Below, piece after piece: positions 20,452-29,365 of a stretch of 64,000 nt of DNA. Numbering within the stretch: the first letter of the stretch is position 1; every line of letters starts with the position of its first letter. Made by a program: the position numbers and the translations under genes. Below the pieces are notes generated by a model that searched no databases, was not told where the DNA came from, and worked only from the letters and a program-made list of their open reading frames with translations. Location: contig VGOW01000002.1 in the NCBI GenBank assembly GCA_016875735.1, positions 1 through 64,000 of the forward strand, given 5' to 3'. Source of the DNA: Chloroflexota bacterium. Lineage in GTDB: Bacteria; Chloroflexota; Anaerolineae; Anaerolineales; VGOW01.

Positions 20452-21295
20452 TGCCTTGCTCCGCCAATTTGCTCAAGACCCCTGTGATGATGGCTGCCAG
20501 TTTCGGGCCGATGGCTTTGCCCGTTTCGAGCACTTCTTCGTGCGTGGTGGGGGAGCCGTCGAGGCGGTGAACGTTGCTGATGCCGGAGAAGCCCAGCACT
20601 TTCATTCCACAGTGCCGCGCCACTGTGGTTTCGGGCACGGTGGACATGCCCACCGCGTCGGCCCCGATGGCTTTCAAGAAACGAATGTCGGCAGGGGTCT
20701 CGAAGGAGGGCCCGGCGAGTTGGCAGTACACGCCCTGCCGAAGGGTGATGCCAGAGTCGGCGGCGGCGCGCATGGCGACTCCCCGCAGATCGCGATCGTA
20801 GGCGTTGCTCATGTCGGGGAAGCGGGGGCCGAGGTCGGAATCGTTGGGGCCGATCAGCGGGTTGAATCCGGCCATGCCCACGAGGTTGATGTGATCTTCG
20901 ATCAGCATGACATCGCCCGGATTGAAAGTGGGGTTGATGCCGCCTGCGGCGTTGGTGACGATGAGATAGCGGACTCCGAGTTCGAACATGACACGAACGG
21001 GGAGCGTGATGTGCTGCATGGGCAGGCCTTCGTAAAAATGGACGCGGCCTTGCTGAGCCAACACGGTTTGCCCGCGCAGTTTGCCGATAACGAGTTGGCC
21101 GGCGTGGCCCTCGACAGTGGAGTGCGGCCAATGGGGAATGTCGGTGGAGGGGATGCGGTTGGCATTTTCGATGGAGTCGGCCAGCCCGCCGAGTCCGGAG
21201 CCGAGGATGAGTCCGAATTTGGGTGTATGCTGTGTGCGGTGTCGGATGAAGTCGGCAGATTGTTGGTAGTGGGCGCGGGTGAAGTAAGTTGTCAT
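20435..21295 (-). CDS. Purine nucleoside phosphorylase
   Basis: GLILGSGLGGLAD, VTNAAGGINPTFNPGDVMLIEDHIN, GPSFETPADIRFLKAIGADAVGMSTVPETTVARH. Confidence 0.95.
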   Translation of the reverse strand: MTTYFTRAHYQQSADFIRHRTQHTPKFGLILGSGLGGLADSIENANRIPSTDIPHWPHSTVEGHAGQLVIGKLRGQTVLAQQGRVHFYEGLPMQHITLPVRVMFELGVRYLIVTNAAGGINPTFNPGDVMLIEDHINLVGMAGFNPLIGPNDSDLGPRFPDMSNAYDRDLRGVAMRAAADSGITLRQGVYCQLAGPSFETPADIRFLKAIGADAVGMSTVPETTVARHCGMKVLGFSGISNVHRLDGSPTTHEEVLETGKAIGPKLAAIITGVLSKLAEQGIGVDI

Positions 21296-22161
21296 TCCGA
21301 GTCTTTGTCCATTTGTCCGTAAATGAGAGTGGTGGAAAGGTTGGCGTGGCCGAGCAGTTCTTGCAGTTGGCGCAGTTCTGCGCCTTGACTGAGCAGATGT
21401 TTGGCGAAGGAGTGCCGCAAGGTGTGCGGGGTGACTTCGGCGGAGATGCCGGCGGCTTCGGCGTGCGATTTGATGATGAGCCACAGGCCCTGCCGGGTGA
21501 GTTTTTCGCCGCGATGGTTGAGGAAGAGCGCGCGCTGTTCCGAGTCGCGGGCGAGGCCGGGCCGCGAGCGCAAGAGGTATTCGCGGAGGGCGGTGAGCGT
21601 GGATGGGTTTTGGATGGGAATGGCGCGGCGGCGGCCTTGTTTGCCCCGACACATCACGAGGCCTTTGTCGAGATCAAGATCGTCCACTTCGAGCGTCACC
21701 AACTCGGTGACACGCATACCGCTGGCGCAGAGCAGTTCGAGCAGGGCGCGGTCGCGCAGGGCTTTGGGGCCGATAGATTGCTGGGGAGCGATGAGCAATC
21801 GCTCGACTTCGTCGGGCGAGAGAACGCGGGGCGCGCGCTTTTCGATTCGCGGCGACTCGAGCCCGGCGGTGGGGTCCGAGGTGACGACGCCCTGCGCGGC
21901 GAGGAAGTGAAAGAAGGATTTGACGGCGGCGACTTTGCGGGCAACGGTGGACGAGGCGTATCCTCGCGTTTGCAGATCGGCCAAAAAGTCGCGCAGCACT
22001 TGCGGGGAGCATTCGGAGGGATCCGACACGGGGGCGTTTGGGTGCGAGCGCAGATACTCGACGAACTGGTTGAGGTCGTTGAGGTACGCGGCGATGGTGT
22101 TGTCGGAATATCCCTTGTCGCCGGTGAGTGACTCGACAAAGCGGTTGAGAAACTGCTCCAT
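21292..22161 (-). CDS. Tyrosine recombinase XerC/XerD-like
   Basis: RDRALLELLCASGMRVTELVTLEVDDLDLDKGLVMCRGKQGRRRAIPI; TPHTLRHSFAKHLLSQGAELRQLQELLGHANLSTTLIYGQM. Confidence 0.93.
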   Translation of the reverse strand: MEQFLNRFVESLTGDKGYSDNTIAAYLNDLNQFVEYLRSHPNAPVSDPSECSPQVLRDFLADLQTRGYASSTVARKVAAVKSFFHFLAAQGVVTSDPTAGLESPRIEKRAPRVLSPDEVERLLIAPQQSIGPKALRDRALLELLCASGMRVTELVTLEVDDLDLDKGLVMCRGKQGRRRAIPIQNPSTLTALREYLLRSRPGLARDSEQRALFLNHRGEKLTRQGLWLIIKSHAEAAGISAEVTPHTLRHSFAKHLLSQGAELRQLQELLGHANLSTTLIYGQMDKDSE

Positions 22162-22356
22162 AGAATTCACGGTTCGTGAGGCCGGGTATGAGGAACGATT
22201 ATAGTCACAGTTTGCTTTAAGACAAATCGTCTGGGAGGGGCGCATGGCGCCGAATGAGCGCAGAATCGGGGCGCTTTGCTTGACATCCCTATAGCGTTAT
22301 GCTACATTACACGCCGCTGTTCCCTGAGCAACTTTATAGGGGAAGGAGTCCCTGCC

Positions 22357-22728
22357 TTGTCGAAATCTCGCAATGAAATGATGGCGGATCGCTTGCGCGA
22401 CCTGCAAGTCAGTTCGCCCGACGTGGAGGCCGCCGCGGTTGTGAGCGTGGACGGCTTGACCATGGCCTCGGCCCTGCCCCGCGAGGTGGAAGAGGATCGG
22501 GTGTCGGCCATGTCGGCGGCCATGCTGTCGTTGGGCGAGCGCATCGCCAGCGAATTGGGCCGCGGCACGCTGGATCAGGTGTACATCAAAGGCGAGAATG
22601 GCTACGTCTTTCTTATGGCTGTCGGTTCCGAAGCAGTGCTCACGGTGTTGGCGCGCAAAGACGCCAAACTGGGCTTGTTGCTGCTCGATATGCGTCGGGC
22701 GGCCAGCGATCTGTCGAAGATGATCTGA
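22357..22728 (+). CDS. Roadblock/LC7 domain protein
   Basis: MMADRLRDLQVSSPDVEAAAVVSVDGLTMASALP...; probable TTG start after aaggag. Confidence 0.85.
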   Translation: MSKSRNEMMADRLRDLQVSSPDVEAAAVVSVDGLTMASALPREVEEDRVSAMSAAMLSLGERIASELGRGTLDQVYIKGENGYVFLMAVGSEAVLTVLARKDAKLGLLLLDMRRAASDLSKMI

Positions 22729-22751
22729 GGCAAGGTTCTTCGGAGGCGACT

Positions 22752-23387
22752 GTGGCTATATCCATTCCAAAGGCTGACTTGTATTACCCGAACAAATTTG
22801 CCCGGATCACTATCAAGGCAATGGAAGATGTGATGGGCAAGAACGGATTGAACGCGATCCTCAACCTCGCCGGACTCCCCCAACTCATCGACAATTACCC
22901 GCTCGACAACCTGGAAAAGGAGTTTGATTTTGCCGATTACTCCTCCCTCCACGCGGCGCTGGAGGAGATGTACGGCCCGCGCGGCGGGCGCGGGTTGGCC
23001 CTGCGCGCCGGCCGCGCCGTCTTCGCCGATGCGCTGAAAAACTTCGGCGCGTTGGTCGGCGTGGGCGATATGGCCTTCAAGGTTCTGCCTCTGCCGGTCA
23101 AAATCAAAGTCGGCCTGCCCTCGGTCGCCAAAGTCTTCAGCCAGTTATCCGATCAATACTCCACCGTCGAAGAGCACGAGAACGAATACCTCTACATCAT
23201 TCACAAGTGCCCGGTGTGCTGGGGCCGCACCACCGACAAGCCCGCCTGCTACACGGCCACCGGCCTCCTTCAAGAATGCTTCAAATGGGTGTCGGGCGGC
23301 CACGAGTTCCGGGTCAATCAAGACAAAGGCAAATCGGCGGGCGACGAGCTCTGCACCTTCGTCATCCAAAAAGAGCCGATCAGCTAA
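22752..23387 (+). CDS. 4-vinyl reductase (4VR)/hydrocarbon-binding-like sensor domain protein
   Basis: GLALRAGRAVFADALKNFG..., YIIHKCPVCWGRTTDKPACYTATGLLQECFKWVSGGHEFRV; GTG start. Confidence 0.7.
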   Translation: MAISIPKADLYYPNKFARITIKAMEDVMGKNGLNAILNLAGLPQLIDNYPLDNLEKEFDFADYSSLHAALEEMYGPRGGRGLALRAGRAVFADALKNFGALVGVGDMAFKVLPLPVKIKVGLPSVAKVFSQLSDQYSTVEEHENEYLYIIHKCPVCWGRTTDKPACYTATGLLQECFKWVSGGHEFRVNQDKGKSAGDELCTFVIQKEPIS

Positions 23388-23412
23388 TTGAATCGACGGC
23401 GGAGATTGTCTC

Positions 23413-24223
23413 GTGGCCGATAAACAGTCCATCCTCATCGTGGAGGACGATCTCGACTTGGCCGAGATGCGGAACGCATACTTCCGCGTTCAGGGCTACG
23501 ACGTTCTGACCGCCGCATGGGGCGAAGATGCCGTTCGCATTTCGCAAGAGAACACCCCTCACATCGTTTTGCTCGACATCCGCCTGCCCGACATCGACGG
23601 CTACGAGGTGTGCCTACAATGCGTTTTCAAAGGAGCCAGGCTGTGGAAGAATCCGCCTGCCCGACATCGACGGCTACGAGGTGTGCCGCCGAATCCGATC
23701 CCAGCGCCGCACCGAAAGCCTGCCCATCATCTTCCTCACCGAGCGGCGCGACCGGATCGACAAACTGCAAGGCCTCGAATTGGGAGTCGTCGATTACATC
23801 ACCAAACCGTTCGATATTCAAGAACTGCGATTGCGGGTGCGCAACGCCTTGCGCCGGGCCAGCCTCGAATCGCTGGTGAACCCGGTGACCGGTTTGCCCG
23901 AAGGCAAATTGGTGGATGAGCAGCTCGACAAATTGCTGAGGAGCAACAAAGAGATCGGCGGCGATGAGGACTTCGTCGGCCACCTTTCGGCGGAAGATTT
24001 CATCATCGTCACCTCGGGCGCGCGAGCCAAAGAGATCAGCGAACGAGTGAACTCGCGGCTTTCTCAAAGCATGGATTATTTTTACCCGCTCAAAGATCGG
24101 CAAGCCGAGACCAATGGCCGGGCGCGGTTGTCGCTGACGCTGAAGACACTCAATGCGGCGAGCGGCCCCTACGCCGACATCGGCGCGATCAAATCAGCCG
24201 TGATCAGGACACGCGGGCAATAG
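23413..24223 (+). pseudogene. Response regulator (REC + degenerate GGDEF-like), frameshifted by a 73 bp partial duplication
   Basis: Frame A: [61 protein letters not shown]; frame B resumes [53 protein letters not shown]. Confidence 0.9.
23578..23686. repeat. 36 bp direct repeat (73 bp spacing) within response regulator
   Basis: atccgcctgcccgacatcgacggctacgaggtgtgc at 23578-23613 and 23651-23686. Confidence 0.95.
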
Positions 24224-24247
24224 CCCTTCGATCTCCGAGTGAGGCCG

Positions 24248-24278
24248 CCACCGCCCGCACGGCTCGCGGCCTTTTTTT
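24248..24278 (+). terminator. Possible terminator after response regulator
   Basis: aggccgc ... gcggcct followed by TTTTTTT. Confidence 0.5.
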
Positions 24279-24294
24279 GCGCCTGCCGCCTCGC

Positions 24295-25038
24295 ATGAAA
24301 ACCGTCGTCGTCATCCCCACTTACAATGAAGCCGACAACTTGCCGCAGATGACCGCCGCCCTTTTGGCCCTGCCCCTGCCCGGCCTCTCGGCGCTCATCA
24401 TCGACGACAATTCGCCTGACGGCACGGGCCGTGTGGCAGATGAACTGTGCGCCGAGCACCCATCGCGCATTGGCGTCATCCATCGCCCCGGCAAAAGTGG
24501 ATTGGGCACGGCTTACATCGAAGGCTTCACCCGCGCCATCGCCGACGGCGCCGAAACCATCATTCAAATGGACGCCGACTTTTCCCATTCGCCCAACTAC
24601 ATCCCGCAAATGCTCGAGGGGTTGAAAGAACACGATGTCGTCGTCGGCTCGCGATACGTCTCCGGCGGAAAACTCGACGAGCGCTGGGAGTATGGCCGCT
24701 ACCTTCTCAGCTGGTTCGCCAACAGCGTGTACACGCGGCTCCTGCTCAATGTTCACGTCCACGATGCCACTGCCGGATTCAAAGCGTGGCGGCGCGAAAC
24801 TCTGCTCGGTCTCGGCCTCGACCGCGTCCGCTCCAACGGGTACATCTTTCAAGTTGAGATGGCGTATCTGACGGAACGGTTGGGCTATCGCGTCCTCGAA
24901 ATCCCCATTTACTTTGAGGATCGACGCATCGGCAAATCCAAAATGAGCGTGCCGGTGAAGATCGAAGCCGCCCTGCACACATGGCAGGTGCGCGCCCGGC
25001 ACAGCCGCCTCACCTCGAAAGATCGCCGCAACTTCTGA
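24295..25038 (+). CDS. Polyprenol monophosphomannose synthase-like GT2
   Basis: [51 protein letters not shown]. Confidence 0.9.
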   Translation: MKTVVVIPTYNEADNLPQMTAALLALPLPGLSALIIDDNSPDGTGRVADELCAEHPSRIGVIHRPGKSGLGTAYIEGFTRAIADGAETIIQMDADFSHSPNYIPQMLEGLKEHDVVVGSRYVSGGKLDERWEYGRYLLSWFANSVYTRLLLNVHVHDATAGFKAWRRETLLGLGLDRVRSNGYIFQVEMAYLTERLGYRVLEIPIYFEDRRIGKSKMSVPVKIEAALHTWQVRARHSRLTSKDRRNF

Positions 25039-25117
25039 CAAGATGAGAGGATGACAAGATGAAGGGATGAGATTGATCATTTTGTCATTTTGTCATCGGG
25101 CCATCTTGTCATTCTCT
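25036..25117. repeat. Degenerate short tandem repeat (gacaagatg / ttttgtcat type)
   Basis: ctgacaagatgagaggatgacaagatgaagggatgag...cattttgtcattttgtcatcgggccatcttgtcatt. Confidence 0.65.
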
Positions 25118-28100
25118 GTGCCCCGCTACCGCGACGACCTCCTCGCCGCACTCGGCTTCCTCCTTCTGCCCTTCGTCTTGTTTTGGCCGGTCGCGCTCGG
25201 CGGCCGCACCCTCATCCCCGCAGACAACCTTTTCTTTTTCGAGCCGTGGGCTTCGGCGCGCGAACAATTCAACGCCCTCCCGCCCGACATTCCGCACAAC
25301 GACCTCCCGCTCGATCTGCTCCTCGAAAACTACGCCTGGAAACGGTTCATCGCCGACTCACTGCGCGAGGGCGAACTGCCGTTGTGGAATCCGCACCTCT
25401 TTGCTGGAGCGCCCTTCCTCGCCGCCGGGCAACACTCCGCCCTCTATCCTTTCAGCCTCCTCTTCTACATTCTCCCCATCCCGCGCGCTTTCGGTTGGTT
25501 CATCGTTTCGCAATTTTTTCTCGCCGGGTTGTTTGCATACATTTTTCTGCGAGCCATCGGGCAGAGTCGCGTCGCCGCCTTTCTCGGCGGGCTGGTGTAC
25601 GAATTCAGCCTGTTCATGATCGTCAGCGTCACTTTCCCGATGATCATCGCCGGGGCTGTGTGGCTTCCATTGGTGCTCGCCTCTGCCCACTGGATCATCG
25701 AGCAACGCCCCGCGCTCGGCGGTCGCCCGGCCTCCCTCCCATGGGTCATCATCGGCGGCATTGCCCTCGGCTGCCAAATCCTCGCCGGCCACCCCGAAGT
25801 CATCTATTACACACTCCTCATCGCTGGCGCTTACTCTGCCTTCAATCTCAAATCTCAAATCTCAAATCTCAAATCCCTTCTGCGCCCCGCACTCTATCTT
25901 CTCGCTATGGTCACGCTCGGCCTCGCGCTTGGCGCGGCGCAATTGATTCCGCTGATCGATGTCCTGCGCGACAACTTCCGAGTCGGATCAGCTACGCTGG
26001 AACAAGTGCGCGGCTGGGGGTATCCGCCTCGGCACCTTCTCGCTTTCCTCATCCCCAACGTCTTCGGCAACCCGGCTCATCACCGCTACCTCGATCTATT
26101 CACGTGGCAGTGGACGCCCGTCACCGTCAACGCGCTCGGTCAGCCCATCGTCAAAATTGATTGGGGCCCGCCGATCACTAATTACGTCGAAGGCGGCGCA
26201 TACGTTGGCATCCTGTCGCTCATCCTTTCCACGTTTGGCATTCTCTCCATCTTCCAACGCTCATCTACCCAACCACCTAGCCACCCCGCGACAGCGCCCC
26301 GAAGCGACAGCGGAGCGGGAACCACCCAACCACCCCGCGACAGCGCCCCGAAGCGAAAGCGAAGTGGGAACCACCTAGCCACCCAACCATCCAACCACCT
26401 AACCGCCAAACTCTTCTTCGCCATCCTCGCCGCCCTCTCTCTCGCCTTCGCCTTCGGCACGCCGCTCTATGCCCTCATCTATTATCTTCCCGGTCTCAAC
26501 CAACTGCACTCACCCTTCCGCTGGGTGTGGCCCTTCAGCCTTTGCATCGCCGCCCTCTCCGGCTTCGGCCTCGATCACCTTCGCCTCACACCCCACGCCC
26601 CACGCCCCACGCTTCACGCCTCACGCCTCGCGCTCCTCTCCGGCATCGCAACCCTCGCCGCCCTTCTCCTTGTTGGCCTCAACTTTGCCAATCTTGAGTC
26701 TTCAATCTCCGATCTTCTCAACTCTCTCGCCCTCGCCAACACCGCCTTCGCCGATGCGCGAATGTTTTTCTCATACGAAGCCGTGTGGGTCGCGCAGCTC
26801 GGCGGGCTGCTGATCGCATCGGGCATCGTGCTACGGCTCGCCGCCCGCAATCATCGCTGGTGGCAGCCGCTCGCCATTGCCCTCGTCGCTGTCGATCTCC
26901 TCAGCGCCAGCGCCGGTTTCAATTCCGCCGCCGACCCGTCGATCCTTTCATACACACCACCAGTCATCGACTTCCTCAAAAAAGACACCGGCTACTGGCG
27001 CTTCACCACCTTCGACCCCGACGGGCGCAAACCCTTCAACGCCAACGCCGGATGGTTCTTCACTCTTTACGATGTGCGCGGCTATGACTCGATCATCCCG
27101 AAACAGTACGCGCAATACATGAGTCTCATCGAGCCGCAGGGCGAACTGCAATTCAACCGCATCGCCCCCATCTCCAATCTCCAATCGCTCGATTCTCCCC
27201 TTCTCGATCTCCTCAACGTCAAATACGTCCTCTCGCTCGCCGAGATTCCACTCCCCAAATACAAACTCGTCTACGACGCCGAAGTGAAGGTGTATGAAAA
27301 TCTGGGCGTCTCGCCTCGTGCTTTCACCCTACCCGAAGAATGCTCCATCGCCGCCGACGACTTCGCCTCCACCGTCCAATCCAACGACCCTCGCCGCCTC
27401 GCCATCTTCGACCAGCCACCCAGCCACCCCGCGACAGCGCCCCGAAGCGACAGCGGAGCGGGAACCACCCAACCACCCAACCACCTAACTGCCTGCAACC
27501 CGATCCCCGCCGACATCATGGCCTACGGCATCAACGAAGTTACAATCAACGTCGGGCCTGTCGAGCCATCGTTCCTCGTCCTCGCCGACTCGTACGCGCG
27601 CGGCTGGCGCGCATTCATTCGCCCCGTCGGCGCTGATGAAAAAATGGAAACCGAAGTTCCCCTCTATCGCGTCAATGGAAACTTCCGGGCGGTGAAATTG
27701 GACAGCGCCACGAGCGGCTGGTCAATCCGATTCAAGTACAGCCCCAACTCGGTAAAACTCGGCGGCTTCACTTCGGCCATCGCCGCGCTCACCGTTCTGC
27801 TCACCGCAGGCATTTGGTTGTGGCGCTACTTCTATCGCGAAAGCGCCGAGGATTCCACCGCGCGCCGCGTCGCCAAGAACAGCCTTGCCCCCATGGCCCT
27901 CACCCTCATGAACCGCGCCATCGATCTCGTCTTCGCCGCGTTCATGTTGCGCATCCTCGGCCCCGGCGACGCAGGCAAATACTATTACGCCGGAGTGCTC
28001 ATCACCTGGTTCGAGATTTGGACGAACTTTGGCCTCAACACTTACCTCACCCGCGAAGTCTCGCGCGACCGTTCGCACGCTAATCGTTACCTCTCGAACA

Positions 28101-29323
28101 CCACGCTCCTGCGGCTCGGACTCGGCGCGGTCTCGTTCCCCGTGCTGGCCGTGATCATGCTCGGCCTCTCGGCCTCCGGCAACCTCGCCAACGACACCGC
28201 GCTCGCCATCGTGTTGCTCGCCATCGGCCTCGCCCCCTCGTCGGTGTCCACCGGCCTCACCGCCCTCTTCTACGCCTACGAAAAGGCCGAGTACCCGGCG
28301 GCGATCACCACCCTCACCACGCTCCTCAAAGTCACCTTCGGCGCAATCGCCCTCCTTCTCGGCTACGGCTTCATCGGCCTCGCCGCAGTCACGATCATCG
28401 TCAACACCGTCACAATGATCGTGCTGGCGATCCTCGTCGTCCGCCTCTTCTTCCGCCCGCGCCTCGAATTCGAGCGGCCACTGCAAAGCGCCATGATCCG
28501 CGAATCGTGGCCGCTCATGCTCAACCACCTTCTCGCCACCCTCTTCTTCAAAGTGGACGTGGCATTGCTCCAGCCCATTCGCGGCGACACCGAAGTGGGC
28601 TGGTACAGCACGGGCTACAAATTCATCGAAGCCTTCAACATCATCCCCTCGTTCTTCACTTTCGCCCTCTTTCCAATCATGAGTCGGCAAGCGAATGAAG
28701 ATCGCCCGGCTCTCACTCGCTCGTACACCCTCGCCGTCAAATTGCTCGTCGCCACCGCCCTGCCCCTCGCCGTCGTCACCACCTTTCTCGCGCCGACAAT
28801 GATCGGCCTCCTCGCCGGGCCGGAATTTCTGCCGCACGGCGCAGTCGCCCTCACCCTCATGGTCTGGTCGATCCCCGTCGGCTGGATCAACAGCGTGACC
28901 AATTATGTGCTCATCGCGCTCGGCCAACAACGATCCCTCACCCGCGCCTTCATCATCAGCCTGACCTTCAACGTGATCGCCAACCTGATCTTCCTCCCGA
29001 TCTACGGCTACCCGGCGGCGGCGATCATCACCATCCTCTCCGAGATCGTGGAAGGGACGCCGTTTTACATCACCCTTCACCGCACGCTCGCGCCCATCCC
29101 GTGGCCGCGCATTTTGTGGAAGCCGGCGCTCGCCACAACGATCATGTTCGGGCTAACGTGGATTGGATGGCAGATACATCCGCTCATCGGACTCGGTTTG
29201 GGCGGGGCCGCCTACCTTGGCCTCGCCGTCGCCCTGCGCCTCTTCGACGCCGACGAACGCGGGCAATTGATCGGTGTATTACCGAGGGGGACGAGAGACC
29301 GAATCAAGGTGGTGATAAAATAG
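25067..29323 (+). CDS. YfhO-like membrane protein fused to an oligosaccharide flippase-like (MATE/Wzx) domain
   Basis: N-terminal YfhO-like DNLFFFEPWASAREQFNALPPDIPHNDLPLDLLLENYAWKRFIADSLREGELPLWNPHLFAGAPF; C-terminal ~450 aa ARRVAKNSLAPMALTLMNRAIDLVFAAFMLRILGPGDAGKYYYAGVL... Confidence 0.8.
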   Translation: MRLIILSFCHRAILSFSVPRYRDDLLAALGFLLLPFVLFWPVALGGRTLIPADNLFFFEPWASAREQFNALPPDIPHNDLPLDLLLENYAWKRFIADSLREGELPLWNPHLFAGAPFLAAGQHSALYPFSLLFYILPIPRAFGWFIVSQFFLAGLFAYIFLRAIGQSRVAAFLGGLVYEFSLFMIVSVTFPMIIAGAVWLPLVLASAHWIIEQRPALGGRPASLPWVIIGGIALGCQILAGHPEVIYYTLLIAGAYSAFNLKSQISNLKSLLRPALYLLAMVTLGLALGAAQLIPLIDVLRDNFRVGSATLEQVRGWGYPPRHLLAFLIPNVFGNPAHHRYLDLFTWQWTPVTVNALGQPIVKIDWGPPITNYVEGGAYVGILSLILSTFGILSIFQRSSTQPPSHPATAPRSDSGAGTTQPPRDSAPKRKRSGNHLATQPSNHLTAKLFFAILAALSLAFAFGTPLYALIYYLPGLNQLHSPFRWVWPFSLCIAALSGFGLDHLRLTPHAPRPTLHASRLALLSGIATLAALLLVGLNFANLESSISDLLNSLALANTAFADARMFFSYEAVWVAQLGGLLIASGIVLRLAARNHRWWQPLAIALVAVDLLSASAGFNSAADPSILSYTPPVIDFLKKDTGYWRFTTFDPDGRKPFNANAGWFFTLYDVRGYDSIIPKQYAQYMSLIEPQGELQFNRIAPISNLQSLDSPLLDLLNVKYVLSLAEIPLPKYKLVYDAEVKVYENLGVSPRAFTLPEECSIAADDFASTVQSNDPRRLAIFDQPPSHPATAPRSDSGAGTTQPPNHLTACNPIPADIMAYGINEVTINVGPVEPSFLVLADSYARGWRAFIRPVGADEKMETEVPLYRVNGNFRAVKLDSATSGWSIRFKYSPNSVKLGGFTSAIAALTVLLTAGIWLWRYFYRESAEDSTARRVAKNSLAPMALTLMNRAIDLVFAAFMLRILGPGDAGKYYYAGVLITWFEIWTNFGLNTYLTREVSRDRSHANRYLSNTTLLRLGLGAVSFPVLAVIMLGLSASGNLANDTALAIVLLAIGLAPSSVSTGLTALFYAYEKAEYPAAITTLTTLLKVTFGAIALLLGYGFIGLAAVTIIVNTVTMIVLAILVVRLFFRPRLEFERPLQSAMIRESWPLMLNHLLATLFFKVDVALLQPIRGDTEVGWYSTGYKFIEAFNIIPSFFTFALFPIMSRQANEDRPALTRSYTLAVKLLVATALPLAVVTTFLAPTMIGLLAGPEFLPHGAVALTLMVWSIPVGWINSVTNYVLIALGQQRSLTRAFIISLTFNVIANLIFLPIYGYPAAAIITILSEIVEGTPFYITLHRTLAPIPWPRILWKPALATTIMFGLTWIGWQIHPLIGLGLGGAAYLGLAVALRLFDADERGQLIGVLPRGTRDRIKVVIK
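25842..25876. repeat. In-frame TCAAATC-type tandem repeat
   Basis: tcaatctcaaatctcaaatctcaaatctcaaatc encoding FNLKSQISNLKS. Confidence 0.85.
26265..26405. repeat. In-frame CCACCCAA-type repeat plus two ~50 bp units
   Basis: ccaccccgcgacagcgccccgaagcgacagcggagcgggaaccaccc repeated twice with divergence, flanked by ccaaccacct units. Confidence 0.9.
26585..26630. repeat. In-frame CACGCCC-type tandem repeat
   Basis: cacaccccacgccccacgccccacgcttcacgcctcacgcctcg. Confidence 0.85.
27413..27489. repeat. In-frame second copy of the CCACCCAA/50 bp repeat
   Basis: gccaccccgcgacagcgccccgaagcgacagcggagcgggaaccacccaaccacc, same as 26280-26334. Confidence 0.9.
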
Positions 29324-29365
29324 GGCCATACGGGGGAGTGCATTGCGACAAGCAGGAGGCCAGGC

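Noticed and set aside
21292-22161. Xer-type recombinase as evidence of an integrated element
   Set aside because: Looks like a housekeeping XerC/D; no att-like repeats, tRNA target or phage genes nearby.
26265-26405. Possible CRISPR-like repeat array
   Set aside because: Units are adjacent or overlapping and coding, with no regular unique spacers and no cas genes.
27722-29080. 452-aa minus-strand ORF
   Set aside because: Antisense to the flippase-like domain; acidic/Gly-rich shadow translation with no domain.
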